A stretch of DNA of 64,000 nucleotides, taken from assembly GCA_043228905.1 (NCBI GenBank), contig JBHGNT010000014.1, forward strand, positions 13,888,001-13,952,000, in the 5' to 3' direction. Shown piece after piece: positions 8,276 through 17,735 of the stretch. The position numbers and the translations under genes are program-made. The number at the start of each line of letters is the position of its first letter. Positions within the stretch are counted from its first letter, which is position 1. Below the pieces are notes generated by a model that saw nothing but the letters and a program-made list of their open reading frames with translations, searched no databases and had not been told where the DNA came from. The DNA comes from Azolla caroliniana (lineage: Eukaryota > Polypodiophyta).

Positions 8276-8850
8276 TTAGTTCCTCTTCACTTGTCGTGAT
8301 CGTCGTCGTTCCCTTCCGGTCCAGGTTTCTCCGATCAAAACCGTTTCGGTCCGGTGACTTTTTCGAAATGGCACTGTCGGTTCCCTTATCTTTCCGAAAA
8401 TGTCAACAATGCTTCTGGAAGTGCCCCGGCTTCCCACAATAGAAGCAAGTGGGCATCCCCCTTTTGACCTCGTCCCCAAGTTATCCCGGTTTTGGGGACT
8501 CCGATACCGGCCTCTTCCCCGGTTGTGGTCATCTTTCGTGACCAAGGCCTTCAGATCAGTTCTGAAATCCCGGTTCTTCTGGCGAGCTTCTTCATCCAGC
8601 AAGCTTGATTTTACCCTTGCTAGGGACAGTTGTTTTCCTTCCGGCCCGACGTTGCCCAACGTGACAACTAACGTCTCCCAACTATCCGGGAGGGAACCGA
8701 GCAAGAGCAATGCGAGTACCTCATCGGCGAGAGGTACTTCCAACGAGGTTTCCAGGTGTATCAGCCCCTTGAAGGCATTCATGTGCTCCGCCATGCTGGA
8801 GTCGTCTTGGTATCGGAGCATCACTAGCTTCCGGAATATCGGTTAACATC
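8276..8850 (-). pseudogene. Copia C gag, C-terminal two-thirds
   Basis: Reads MMLRYQDDSSMAEHMNAFKG, LEVPLADEVLALLLLGSLPD, SWETLVVTLGN, LSLARVKSSLLDEEARQKN. A zinc knuckle CFYCGKPGHFQKHC is present at about 8404-8450 but in another frame, so a frameshift lies just before it. The copy at 46021 has MAKHM for MAEHM. Confidence 0.85.
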
Positions 8851-8859
8851 ATTCTTGAT

Positions 8860-9135
8860 CTAGAACATGATGTCGATCTTCTCCCAGAGTTCATGAGCCT
8901 TACTTTCTTCATTGAAGTTGTTGTACAGGCTCATGTCGATGAAGCACCAGATGTATGCGGTCGTCTTCATGTGCATCACTTCCCACACTGTGGCGTCGAT
9001 CTTATCCAGTCTCTTGTCCCCGAATTGAACCGGCAACCAAAGATCTTTGACCACCAGCATATCCCTCATCTTCGACTTCCACAGTGAGTAGTTGGAGCCG
9101 GTGAGCTTGAACATGCCATCGAATGATTCTTCCAT
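8860..9135 (-). pseudogene. Copia C gag N-terminus
   Basis: Starts at ATG 9135, 15 nt beyond the primer site: MEESFDGMFKLTGSNYSLWK, SKMRDMLVVKDLWLPVQF, then AHELWEKIDIMF and a stop. L.G.NY.LWK.KM is the usual copia gag opening. A frameshift/stop at about 8860 separates it from the rest of gag. Confidence 0.88.
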
Positions 9136-9149
9136 TTCCCGTGTTTTTC

Positions 9150-9161
9150 GCTCAGATACCA
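9150..9161 (-). other. tRNA-iMet primer-binding site of element C
   Basis: The reverse complement reads TGGTATCTGAGC, one base from the standard TGGTATCAGAGC, 3 nt downstream of the LTR end. Confidence 0.85.
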
Positions 9162-9164
9162 GTT

Positions 9165-9720
9165 TATAGAGAATCGCAGAATATCACTCGACCACAACCG
9201 AGTCTTGAATCACAAAAATGGGAATGAATGAGAGAGTACACAGAAATGACATAGGAAGTTTATGAGGAAAACCCTAATAGGGAAAAACCATGGGAGCCCA
9301 CAGACTCTGAACTACCACTATGAAGAGAGGAAATACAAAGTGCAAGCACAGAGGCAACGACCTCGTGCTCGCGATCTTCGCCAGGCGACGGTTACAACAG
9401 AGAGTGCTCGTAGCTACTCTCATGCTCTCTCTCTAAATATATATATATGTCTCTGTACAACAGTTACAACAATACAACAACCACACATAAAGTGATTGCC
9501 CTAAGTCATATTTATACTTATATGAACTTGGGGCTATTTACAAATATAGCCTCAATAGGCTTACTCGAAACATATTTACAAATATGTTTCTCTTTCTAGT
9601 TCTCACTGGCTCTCTTCCGGTTCTCACCGGATCTCCTCCGGTTTCCGGATCTCTTCGGGTTCTCATCGGGTCATCTTCATTTATCACCGGATCCCATCCG
9701 GAGGGATCGATTTCCCAACA
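9165..9720 (-). repeat. 5' LTR of copia element C
   Basis: 556 bp. On the minus strand it starts TGTTGGGAAATCGATCCC and ends GATTCTCTATA, the final CA decayed to TA. Its length and sequence blocks match the solo LTRs of 558 and 556 bp elsewhere. It contains TA and CT microsatellites (about 9415-9450). Confidence 0.88.
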
Positions 9721-9953
9721 TTCCTGTCTGTAAAAGAATAGCGTGCGGAAGCAATAGAAAACCGAACACAAAAACGCAGGTTTAATGGAGAGCTTGAATA
9801 TACACAGTACGCGGGAGAGACAGAGAGAGAGCACACAGAAAAACTCAATTCAAAATAATACTCAATCTATACATAAGATGTGCTTAGTGAGCACTTTTAT
9901 ACAAGTCCATACAGACTGACAGAAGTACTGACACGTACTTCAATGCTCATAAC
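9721..9953 (-). repeat. Minus-strand fragment of an element-B-type LTR
   Basis: The reverse complement matches the second half of the LTR at 4993-5454: ACTTCTGTCAGTC, ATGGACTTGTATAAA, CTCTGTCTCTCCC, CTCCATTAAACCT and GCTTCCGCACG in order. Element C appears to have inserted into, or recombined beside, this older LTR. Confidence 0.75.
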
Positions 9954-10321
9954 TGAGCTCTACACTTTGTCTCTCAACATTGTCTGCATTTTTCCTCTCT
10001 TCTTTATTCTTCTCTGTCTTCTTCTTGTTTTCTTCCTCTCGTTCTACTTCTTCTACGACTGTTTTGGCTTCCTCTCCTTCTAAAGCTCCGCCTATTGTTG
10101 TCTCTTTCCGTTTCTATCTCAATCTCTGGCTCCGGCTCCATCGCCGTCTCCGTCCGTTGATGTCACTAGCCGTCTCTGTCCAACTGCCTCTATTCTATCT
10201 CCATTGTCTCTGTTCGGCGTTTCTCTCGTCGTCTCTTCATCCCGTCCATTGATTGGTCGTTGTTGGAGTTGCAATCCAGTTGTCGCCGCTTTGCACCATT
10301 GTTTGTCCCGTCCTTTGTTTG
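9954..10321. other. Pyrimidine-rich non-coding stretch
   Basis: CT-rich, CCGTCTCCGTC-containing sequence. No domain or RNA gene recognised. It resumes in character at 16455 on the other side of element D, so it is the target into which D inserted. Confidence 0.4.
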
Positions 10322-10559
10322 TGTGGAAAATAATAAACAAAAATAAATAAATAAATATTAATAGTTAATAGTTCTTAGGAATACAGCTTCCTTCATGAGA
10401 AGGAAACTGTAACTGTATTGGTGGTGGTCTTATAAAGCCACCACCAATGTTGTAACTATCATGGAATTCTATTAATACAATACGTTTCTGTTTCCCTCAT
10501 TTATCTCTCTCTCTCTCTTCTCCTTTTCTTTCTATCTCCCTTTCTCTTCTTTTCCTACA
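10322..10559 (+). repeat. 5' LTR of copia element D
   Basis: 238 bp, TGTGGAAAATAAT start, TTTTCCTACA end. It contains AATAAATAAATAAATATTAAT, a hairpin with a TATA motif and a CT-rich tail. Confidence 0.92.
10418..10447 (+). promoter_or_regulatory. Hairpin holding the LTR TATA motif
   Basis: TTGGTGGTGG and CCACCACCAA form a perfect 10-bp stem, extended by CTT/AAG across a one-base bulge, with TATAAAG at the loop. The 3' LTR copy keeps the stem (GTGGTGG / CCACCAC) but has TCTAAAG in the loop. Its spacing suits the core promoter of the U3 region, which is inference. Confidence 0.55.
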
Positions 10560-10571
10560 TGGTATTAGAGC
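10560..10571 (+). other. tRNA-iMet primer-binding site of element D
   Basis: TGGTATTAGAGC directly after the LTR, one base from the standard plant copia site. Confidence 0.88.
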
Positions 10572-10722
10572 CAAATTACCTATAACTTATAGACTATGCC
10601 TATCATAATTTAACTCTTATACCCATACAAACAGAGTCATTTTCGTAGTGTCCAAAATCTTCAAATAATGAAAGATAATTTTGTGTTTTTCTTTGCATTG
10701 ATCCGGACAACCCTCTGCAATA

Positions 10723-11529
10723 ATGGCACAATCTATGTCGTCGTCACAACTCAACATGCGAAAATTTGCGATCGAGAAATTATCAGACACAAATTATCGA
10801 ATATGGAAGGCAAGATTAGAATTACTTTTTAAATATAATAAATTATGGGATATAATTTCAGGATCGCCAACGAAACTTGGAAAAGGCAAAGAACTTGAAG
10901 AGTATGAGGAAAAAGACCTATGATCAAGAATGGAAATTCTAATGCACATAACTGATGGCACCGGATAAACATTGCGAAAAATGGGGACGGCTCACAAAAT
11001 GTGGAAGCATTTACAAACTATCTATGAACCAAAGAACAATGCCCAACAAGCGCATACCCTTCAAGTGCTCGTTAATTACAAGTTGAATGACAAACAACCG
11101 GTTGGTGAATTTCGATTAATATGGCAAAAGAAATTAGATGATGTGTTAACTTCGGGATTACAAATTCATGATAAATTACAGAAGATTCTCCTTCCTGGCG
11201 CTCTTCCTCACTCGTGATCCACTTTCAGAATCATCCAAAACTCTATAAATTGTCCAACTCTGATTGATCTTCTTGCAAATATTAAACAAGATGAAACAAT
11301 ACGTTCACAAAGGTCTTCAAATTCAACTCCAAGTGTGGCAATGGTAGCATACAAAAACCGAAGATTCACTCAAAGAGGAGAAAGCTCAAAGCCATGGATA
11401 AAGAAAGATCAAAACACTAAACAAGGAGGAATGTGGTTCAACAACACCTATTGTAAAATATGCAAACGTTCTAATCATGCAACAAAAGATTGTCACGCAA
11501 AGTCAAATTTCAAGAATTATAAACCTTGG
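10723..11529 (+). pseudogene. Copia D gag
   Basis: Starts MAQSMSSSQLNMRKFAIEKL at 10723, with SDTNYRIWKARLELLF as the usual gag opening. It continues at 10972 with MWKHLQTIYEPKNNAQQAHT and LNDKQPVGEFRLIWQKKLDD, and at 11335 with a basic stretch. A CCHC knuckle CKICKRSNHATKDC lies at 11452-11493. Stops at 10921, 10966 and 11215 break the frame; all lie in one frame or are recovered by reading through, so decay is by point mutation more than by rearrangement. Confidence 0.9.
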
Positions 11530-11838
11530 AGGCGTGTGCAAGCCCATTTTGTTGAAGAAGAGATGGATGATGATAAAACAATAGGATATGGATATCAAAA
11601 TGGTGACAAGTATGACGATGTTCTTCAAGCATTCATTGCCGAATCACTTTACGCCACGATTCCAAATCCAAGTAATATAAATGACATATGGTATGTCGAC
11701 CCTGGTGCCATTAACCACTTAACTAATAGGAAAGATTGGTTATGTAAATATAAGGAAGTTGAACCCCCTATCATTGTAAGATTTGGAAATAATGGGACAA
11801 ATCAAGATATTGGCTAGGGTGATATTACTTTTGAGGTC
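11530..11838 (+). pseudogene. Copia D protease region
   Basis: The active-site region reads DIWYVDPGAINHLTNRKDW at about 11683-11740. The normally invariant DSGA is DPGA (11698-11709), which would inactivate an aspartic protease. A stop follows at 11815, then GDITFEVMGGRHF, typical of the protease-to-integrase stretch. Confidence 0.85.
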
Positions 11839-12436
11839 ATGGGAGGAAGACATTTCACAATCAATGAAGTTCTCTATGTCCCGGGCATCACCAAACATTT
11901 TCTATCGGTTAGTCAAGCAATGACAAATGGTACTATCATTGAATTTCATCCTAATCATGCCATTTTTAAACATAAAGCCACAAATGGAGAAGTTATTAGA
12001 ACTTGTTGCAAACGAGAAGTAGGATTATATCCCATAAAATGTATTCCTACATCCCTTATTTTAGAAGCATATAATTCTACCCCAATTCAATCCTCTATAT
12101 CTCTAACTAATCTACATTCTCCCTCTTCTCTTTGGCATTTTCGTCTAGGCCATATGCATTTCAATGCTCTAAAAACATTATAATGTAATAATCTAGTCCA
12201 TGGTTTGCCAAAAGAACCATTCAAACCCATCTCTTTGTGTGAAAGTTGTATCCTTGGGAAAATGCCCCAACAACCCTTCCCAAAGCGTAGATCTAGAGCC
12301 TCTACCCCTCTTGCATTAGTACATAGTGATCTATGTGGACCTTTTCCAACCCCTTCTCTTAGTGGAGCGAAATATTTCATTAGCTTTATAGATGAATTTA
12401 GTCGATTTACAATCTTGCATTTTCTCAAGTACAAAA
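11839..12436 (+). pseudogene. Copia D GAG-pre-integrase and integrase N-terminal part
   Basis: INEVLYVPGITKHFLSVSQA, then LWHFRLGHMHFNALKTL, a stop, and CESCILGKMPQQPF (HHCC zinc domain). The first catalytic Asp follows (LVHSDLCGPFPTPSLSGAKY) and FISFIDEFSRFTILHFLKYK. The solo LTR interrupts the frame right after this. Confidence 0.9.
12432..12436. repeat. Target-site duplication CAAAA (left)
   Basis: Identical to 12995-12999. The two copies bracket the solo LTR exactly. Confidence 0.9.
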
Positions 12437-12994
12437 TGTTAGGAAACGGGTCCCTTCGGATGGGAAGAGAAGAGCCTTGGCCGAAACCGAAATCGTGTAG
12501 ATAGCCAACTTGGAAGACTATACTTGTAAATAGTCTAAATATGCCCTTATGGGCTACACTTGTAAATAACCCAAAAGGTGTACTAGTATAAGTACTTAGG
12601 GCAATCATAATGTTAGTATGATGATGATGATGATGATGATGAGTTATTGTTAAAAGGGGTTACTTAGAAGGTCATTGCCTCTGTAACTGTGTAACAGTAA
12701 GTGAGTGAGAGTGAGAGCGTGTGTAACTCTGTAGCCGTCTGTTGACGAAGTTGAATCTGGAGGTCATTGCCTCGGAGCTTCTAGTTGTACTCCTTTTAGC
12801 ATAATGATTTTGTTTCTCGGGGTTTGTGGACCCCCGTGGTTTTTCCCATTTCAGGTTTCCACACTAAAATAGTGTGTTTCTGTCTCTTGTGCTATTTCTG
12901 TTTTCGTACTCTGTCTGAGTGCATTCTATTTTACGTTCCCTGCACTCGAACATCCGAACGAGAAGCCGGTTGTGGTTGTTCATGATTCTCAACA
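12437..12994 (+). mobile_element. Solo LTR inserted in copia D integrase
   Basis: 558 bp, TGTTAGGAAACGGGTCCC start, GATTCTCAACA end, perfect CAAAA target duplication. It belongs to the element-C LTR family and includes a (GAT)n microsatellite near 12619-12645. No internal domain is present, so it arose by LTR-LTR recombination after insertion. Confidence 0.95.
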
Positions 12995-12999
12995 CAAAA
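12995..12999. repeat. Target-site duplication CAAAA (right)
   Basis: Matches 12432-12436. Confidence 0.9.
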
Positions 13000-13560
13000 G
13001 TCAAGCTTATCAAGCATTCAAAGAATACAAGGCTTGAGTCAAAGTGCAACATCATCAAAGATTAAAAGTCTTCAAATTGATGGTGGTGGTGAGTATATGT
13101 CTCATGAATTTCAAAGTTTGTATCAAAATGAAGACATACATCATAGAATATCAGCACCACACACACCACAACAAAATGGTGTATTTGAAAGGAAGAATAG
13201 ATCACTTCTCAATATGGCTCGGAGTATGTTACAATTTTCTCACTTATCGCCTCAATTTTGGGAGGAAGTAGTTGGCACTGCTTGCTATAATCAAAATCGA
13301 GGATTTCATAGATCTTTGGGGCTCCAAACCCCTTATGAACTATGGCATGGTTACAAACCTAACTTAAGTAACCCTCGTATTTTTGGTTGTGATGCTTATG
13401 CTTTTGTGCCAAAATTTCAAACAAATAAGCTAGATCCAAGGGCTACAAAATCAATTTTCATCGGATATGGAGAAGCTTCGGGATACAAGGCGTACAAGCT
13501 CTACGATCCACAAAAGCGAAGAATAATCTTTAGTCGAAATGTGATATTCCAAGAAAATGG
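13000..13560 (+). pseudogene. Copia D integrase, remainder
   Basis: After the LTR: AYQAFKEYKA, stop, then SLQIDGGGEYMSHEF (second catalytic Asp; NGGE has become GGGE), HHRISAPHTPQQNGVFERKN (catalytic Glu in the NG..ERKNR motif), FWEEVVGTACYNQNR, and KSIFIGYGEASGYKAYKLYD (C-terminal copia integrase block). From 13034 the frame is open for 518 codons into reverse transcriptase. Confidence 0.92.
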
Positions 13561-14073
13561 GCTTGCTACAAAGGTTTTTTCTTCCCCTCTCTCTAATCTA
13601 CCTCCTTTATTACCTACCCCTACCCACTTACAACCATCTTCCTCAACCATCTCTAATATTAATAACTCTCATATTGAAGGAGCCAACATTGGCTCATCCT
13701 CTACTTCCACTATTTGTGTTGCTCTTCCATCTAATCACAAGGCAAAGGTCAATCCTACTCAACCAACTAATTCTTCTTCTAATATTTCCTCACTTCAATC
13801 TCTAGATGATTCTCCTCCTCATACTCCTTTAAATACACACTGTTTAACTCCCTCTAACAATTCAAATAATGTTATCTTCTCCACTCCCTCTCCTAATTCT
13901 TTATCCCAAGCTTCATCACCAACCTCTCCACCTCCAAAGTATAGATCTTTAAATAGTATTTATGAAGAACTTGATCAAATGGAAGCACATTTTGTGGACT
14001 TGGACCATGAAGCTTATATACAAGAAGAAGATATTCCAACCCTTAGTGATGACACAAATCTATCGGCCAAAGA
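13561..14073 (+). pseudogene. Copia D integrase-RT linker
   Basis: Open but Ser/Thr/Pro/Asn-rich, without a recognisable fold, as usual between copia integrase and reverse transcriptase. It ends with YEELDQMEAHFVDLDHEAYI. Confidence 0.7.
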
Positions 14074-15200
14074 TGCACTTTCCGGGTCGGATCCTATCAA
14101 ATGGAGAAAGGCTATGGAAGAAGAAATGAAGGCTTTAATAAAAAATGGTGCGTGGACCCTCATTGAGCCTCCAAAAGATCATCAAATAATTGGTTTTAAA
14201 TGGGTCTTACACATAAAGCAAGATAGTAATGGTAATCCAATTCGCTTCAAGGCTCGTGTTGTTGCTCAAGGATTTTCTCAAGTACCAGGTATTGATTTTC
14301 AAGATACATTTAGTCCAATGCTAAAAATATGTGGTTTTCGAATGCTTGTTCCTCTTGCCACTCAACATGATCTAGAGTTGCATCACTTGGATGTACAAAC
14401 GGCTTTTCTTCATGGAAATTTAGATGAAGAACTTTATTTACAACAACCACAATTTTTTGAAGATCCAAGTCATCCAACACATGTTTGTCAACTTTGTAAA
14501 TCTATTTCTGGCCTTAAGCAATCTCCACGCATATGGTATCACAAACTACTCTTTCCTTATAAAAGTTGGATATTATCATCTAAACAATGAGCCAAATATA
14601 TATGTTACAAAAGCCAAATCTAATTTTGTTGTCATAGGTGTCTATGTTGATGATTTTCCCTTGATCTCTAATTCCAAATTTTATCTAACTATTGCAAAGA
14701 AGGAACTTGCATATGTCTTTCCTATCACCGATTTAGGCGCTATGACACGTTTTCTAGGCATCAAAATAACTCAAAATAGAACAAATCATACTATCTCATT
14801 ATCACAATCAAATTATATTAATTCTATCCTCCAAAGATTTGATATGCTCCATAGTAAGCCTATTAGTACTCCTCTTACCTCTCCATGTAAACTTTTAAAT
14901 GATGATTCTCCCAAAAATGAACGAGAAATTTCCGAAATGAAGGATGTACCCTATAAACAAATCCTTGGGTGTATAAGATATCTAGTAAGTTGCACACGTC
15001 CTGATATTTGCTTTCCCGCCGATTTTCTTCCTCGTTTCATGGCTAATCCAAGACCAAAGCATTGGATCGTGCTCAAAAGATTACTACGATACTTGAAGCA
15101 TACTCAAGATTATGCGTTGACTTACTCGGCCACACAATCTGAGTCAACCACACTTGTGCAAGTTATACTTGAGCCAACTAATTGGTTGGTCGGACTCTGA
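14074..15200 (+). pseudogene. Copia D reverse transcriptase
   Basis: WRKAMEEEMKALIKNGAWTL, GFKWVLHIKQ, FKARVVAQGFSQVPGIDFQD, LHHLDVQTAFLHGNLDEEL, SGLKQSPRIWYHKL, then a frameshift near 14560. It continues in the overlapping frame with VVIGVYVDDFPLISNS (catalytic YVDD), TDLGAMTRFLGIKI and LGCIRYLVSCTRPDICF. Both catalytic motifs are kept, but the frameshift between them destroys the enzyme. A G-tract at 15205-15214 marks another frame change near the RNase H start. Confidence 0.93.
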
Positions 15201-15635
15201 TTGGGCGGGGGGGGAGTGGACGATCACAAGTCAACAGGTGGCTATGTTTACACACTCGCTAGCGCTGCAATTTCGTGGAAGTCAAAGAAACAAACTACAA
15301 TAGCATTGTCATCCACCAAAGCTGAATATGTTATTGCGGCTTTAGCGGCTAAAGAAGGCATATGGATTAAATCTATGCTTGAAGAATTTAAATTATTTAC
15401 TATTCCAACGGTGACCTTGTTTTGTGATAATGAATCATGCATCAAGCTAGCCAACAATCCGAAGATGAGCAACAATATACGTCATGTGGACTTGAAGCAT
15501 CATTTTCTTCGCGATCTCATCGAAACAAAGAAGATAGAACTAAAGTTTTCCCCCACTCATCAAATGTGGGCTGATTTTCTAACGAAACCTCTTCAACATT
15601 CCAAACACATTATTTATTGCAACAAGTTGGATTAA
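15201..15635 (+). pseudogene. Copia D RNase H
   Basis: STGGYVYTLASAAISWKSKK, TIALSSTKAEYVIAALAAKE (catalytic Glu), LFCDNESCIKLANN (catalytic Asp), RHVDLKHHFLRDLIE and ADFLTKPLQHSKH: the complete copia RNase H series. RHFLRD is HFLHD in the second copy (15510 G/A). Confidence 0.92.
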
Positions 15636-15687
15636 TTGATGTAATTGAAGACAAAGATAAAATTCTACACTTTTAGATATTTTCGCT

Positions 15688-15697
15688 TAGGGGGGAG
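15688..15697 (+). other. Polypurine tract of element D
   Basis: AGGGGGGAG directly before the 3' LTR, the plus-strand primer site of copia elements. Confidence 0.8.
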
Positions 15698-16454
15698 TGT
15701 GGAAAACAATAAACGAAAATAAATAAATAAATATTAATAGTTAATAGTTCTTAGGAATACGTAATTGTATCAGTGGTGGTCTTCTAAAGCCACCACCAAC
15801 TTTGTAGCTATCAGGGCATTCTATTAATACAATATGTTTCTGTTTCCCTCATGAAGAAAACCGTAATTGTATCAGTCCACCAACGTTGTAGCTATCAGGG
15901 CAATCTATTGATACAATATGTTTTTGTTTCCCTCATTTATCTCTCTCTATCTCTCTATCTCTCTCTCTTCTCCTTTTCTTTCTATCTTTTTTCTTTTCGT
16001 AAATTAATGTTTTGTTATTAAAACAATATGATAATACAACCCTTGCTATCTTCATTACATTATGAGTAGTGATAATGCATGGGAAACCCTCTCAAGTGTT
16101 GCAAAACTAGATGACATACCTCTATCTCCTCTCAGGACAACGTCCCCAAACAACATAGTTGCGAAAATTGCCACATCAATTTCCCTTTCATCCTACAGAG
16201 TTGTGTTATCCCATGAAGTAAGTCAAACCAAAACCCATTTCTCATGGTCCGAATAAACCACATCCCCCAATACCTAAGGTACTCAAACACGACCTTATAT
16301 GATAGTGCAGGCATGCCTTTATCGTCATCAATAAAACCCCGGTTAAAAGGTCACAGAATATTGCTTGTTATCGATGCCCAAATTTGTGATATAGCAACCC
16401 AAATTTCTTTCTATCTTTCTTTCTCTTCTTTTCTCTTTCTCTTCTTTTCCTACA
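15698..16454 (+). repeat. 3' LTR of copia element D, interrupted
   Basis: Starts TGTGGAAAACAAT, ends CTTTTCCTACA. It has an internal duplication of about 70-80 bp (repeat of GTAGCTATCAGGGCA, ATACAATATGTTT and CCTCAT around 15800-15940) and the retroposed insertion 15990-16403. Confidence 0.88.
15990..16403 (-). mobile_element. Retroposed sequence inside the element D 3' LTR
   Basis: Bracketed by a direct repeat of about 15 bp, TTTCTTTCTATCTTT (15975-15989 and 16404-16418), which the 5' LTR has only once. On the minus strand the insert ends in an A-rich tail (ACGAAAAGAAAAAA) next to the repeat. Long target duplication plus A-rich 3' end are marks of LINE-machinery insertion (processed transcript or SINE). 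It has a 60-codon minus-strand frame (starting MPALSYKVVFEYLRYWGMWF) that I do not recognise. The last ~60 nt recur at 27478-27540. Confidence 0.65.
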
Positions 16455-17098
16455 ATTTGGCCCTCGCTTGTCTGCCACTCCGGCCGTCTCCGTCGTTGTC
16501 CGACCATCCGGGCTTGTTCGGTCCGGCCATGTTGTTTCGTCCATTGTCTATCCGTGCATCATTCATCCGTTCGTTCGTCCATGTCCATCCCACCGTATCT
16601 GTCTATCCAACTGTGACTCCAACCATCCATCTATGTCTGTGTGCGGCCACTGTCCGGTGCCACCTGTTCGCCTTTCCAACCATCCATCTGTTGTTGTCTT
16701 TTCCGGCTTTGTTGTTGTTCGGTGTGCCTTTATGTCGTTCGGTCATTGCCCTCACCATCTCTGTTTTTGTTTTCATCTTCAACTCCATCATTGTCTATTG
16801 TCATTGTCCAGCATCTCCTACGTTGTCACGAAAATACGACGAGGATACGTGAACTTGAGGCAGGACCCCAGGGCCTCCGACCAGAGAATATCAAATAGAT
16901 TAAGAATTAGCCGAAATAAGAAAGATTGAAATTTTTCATTAACAATTAGAAAGAAAGATTACAATCAATCCCAAGATTGGGATTACAAAAGTTTAGCTTA
17001 TGGAGATCACTAGAATAATAGATTAGAAGAAACTAAATATGGATTCAATATAAATTTAGGGTTTTTAGCTTTGATAAGAGATTTTAGATTTTGAGAGA
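16455..17098. other. Non-coding stretch right of element D
   Basis: 16455-16800 is rich in CCATC/CCGTC words. 16850-17090 is AT-rich. Open frames here (up to 202 codons) are low-complexity with no recognisable domain. Confidence 0.4.
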
Positions 17099-17245
17099 TA
17101 TGGCTTCCATAGGGAAATTTAGGGTTTATGGCTTCTGTAAGGAAATTAGGGTTTTTGAGTGTTATGGCTTCCGTAGAGAAGATTAGGGTTTTTGAGTGTT
17201 ATGGCTTCCATAGGGAATTTAGGGTTTATGAGAGTTATGGCTTTC
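17099..17245. repeat. Tandem units containing TTTAGGG-like motif
   Basis: TATGGCTTCC begins five units at 17099, 17128, 17163, 17200 and 17235 (spacing 29-37). Each is followed by a T-T-A-G-G-G-T-T-T word, the plant telomere heptamer register, but interspersed, not true telomere arrays. Confidence 0.8.
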
Positions 17246-17377
17246 CTAAGATAAGGGAGCTGAGAAGGAAAAAGAAATTTAATGGAGAGAGAGAGAGAGT
17301 ATAGGGGAAAAAATGGAATATATATGGAGTTCCCCGTTGATCATATGCATGTCCACTTTTTGTTGCATGGCCTCTAC

Positions 17378-17484
17378 TTTTAGTTGCATAGCTTTTTCTT
17401 TTAGTTGCATCTATTTTTAGTTGCATGGCTTTTTCTTTTAGTTGCATCTATTTTTAGTTGCATGGCTTTTTCTTTTAGTTGCAT
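17378..17484. repeat. 36-bp minisatellite
   Basis: About three units built of TTTTAGTTGCATGG and TTTTAGTTGCATCT words separated by CTTTTTCT. On the minus strand it encodes repeated M-Q-L-K-like words, which look like a repeat artefact and not a protein. Confidence 0.85.
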
Positions 17485-17642
17485 GCGACCGTCCACATGA
17501 CCTTTTACTTTAGTTTTCTTCACTTCACTTTAATTAGCCACATGATCCTATCATCCGTTCAGTTTGCGTCCAACCTTGTTCAGTCGCCGGTTTCGTCCGG
17601 TTGCCGATTGGCGCCGCCTCATCGGCTCCGCCGTCGGTTCCG

Positions 17643-17735
17643 GTTTGCTTACCGGCTGGTTTCCAATTTTGCTTACCGACCGGTTGCGATTTTGCTTACC
17701 AGTCGGTTCCAATTTTGCTTACCGGCCAGTTTTCG
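17643..17735. repeat. 24-25-bp minisatellite
   Basis: Four units TTTTGCTTACCGG-CGGTT-CAA at about 17643, 17668, 17692 and 17717. The second copy differs by one base in the first unit (GGCTGG to GGCCGG). Confidence 0.85.

Larger units (their letters stand above)
6063..9720 (-). mobile_element. Ty1/copia element C, 3'-truncated (overall extent)
   Basis: Minus-strand copia order from right to left: 5' LTR (9165-9720), primer site, gag, protease, integrase, first half of reverse transcriptase, cut at 6063 against element B gag. Frameshifts and stops break every domain. The RNase H region and 3' LTR are missing. Its LTR defines the family whose solo copies are at 3217-3740, 12437-12994 and 32812-33367. 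Confidence 0.9.
10322..16454 (+). mobile_element. Ty1/copia element D, nearly full length but dead
   Basis: 5' LTR 10322-10559, tRNA-iMet primer site, gag, protease, integrase, reverse transcriptase, RNase H, polypurine tract, 3' LTR 15698-16454. Flanks GTTTG (10317-10321) and ATTTG (16455-16459) are a 4/5 target duplication. The coding region has several stops and a frameshift, a 558-bp solo LTR inserted in integrase (12437-12994) and a retroposed fragment inside the 3' LTR (15990-16403). Without the insertions it would be about 5.2 kb, normal for copia. Confidence 0.93.

Noticed and set aside
16244-16929. 202- and 153-codon plus-strand frames
   Set aside because: Low-complexity Pro/Ser/His-rich translations of CCATC/CCGTC repeats, beginning inside the retroposed insert and crossing the LTR border.
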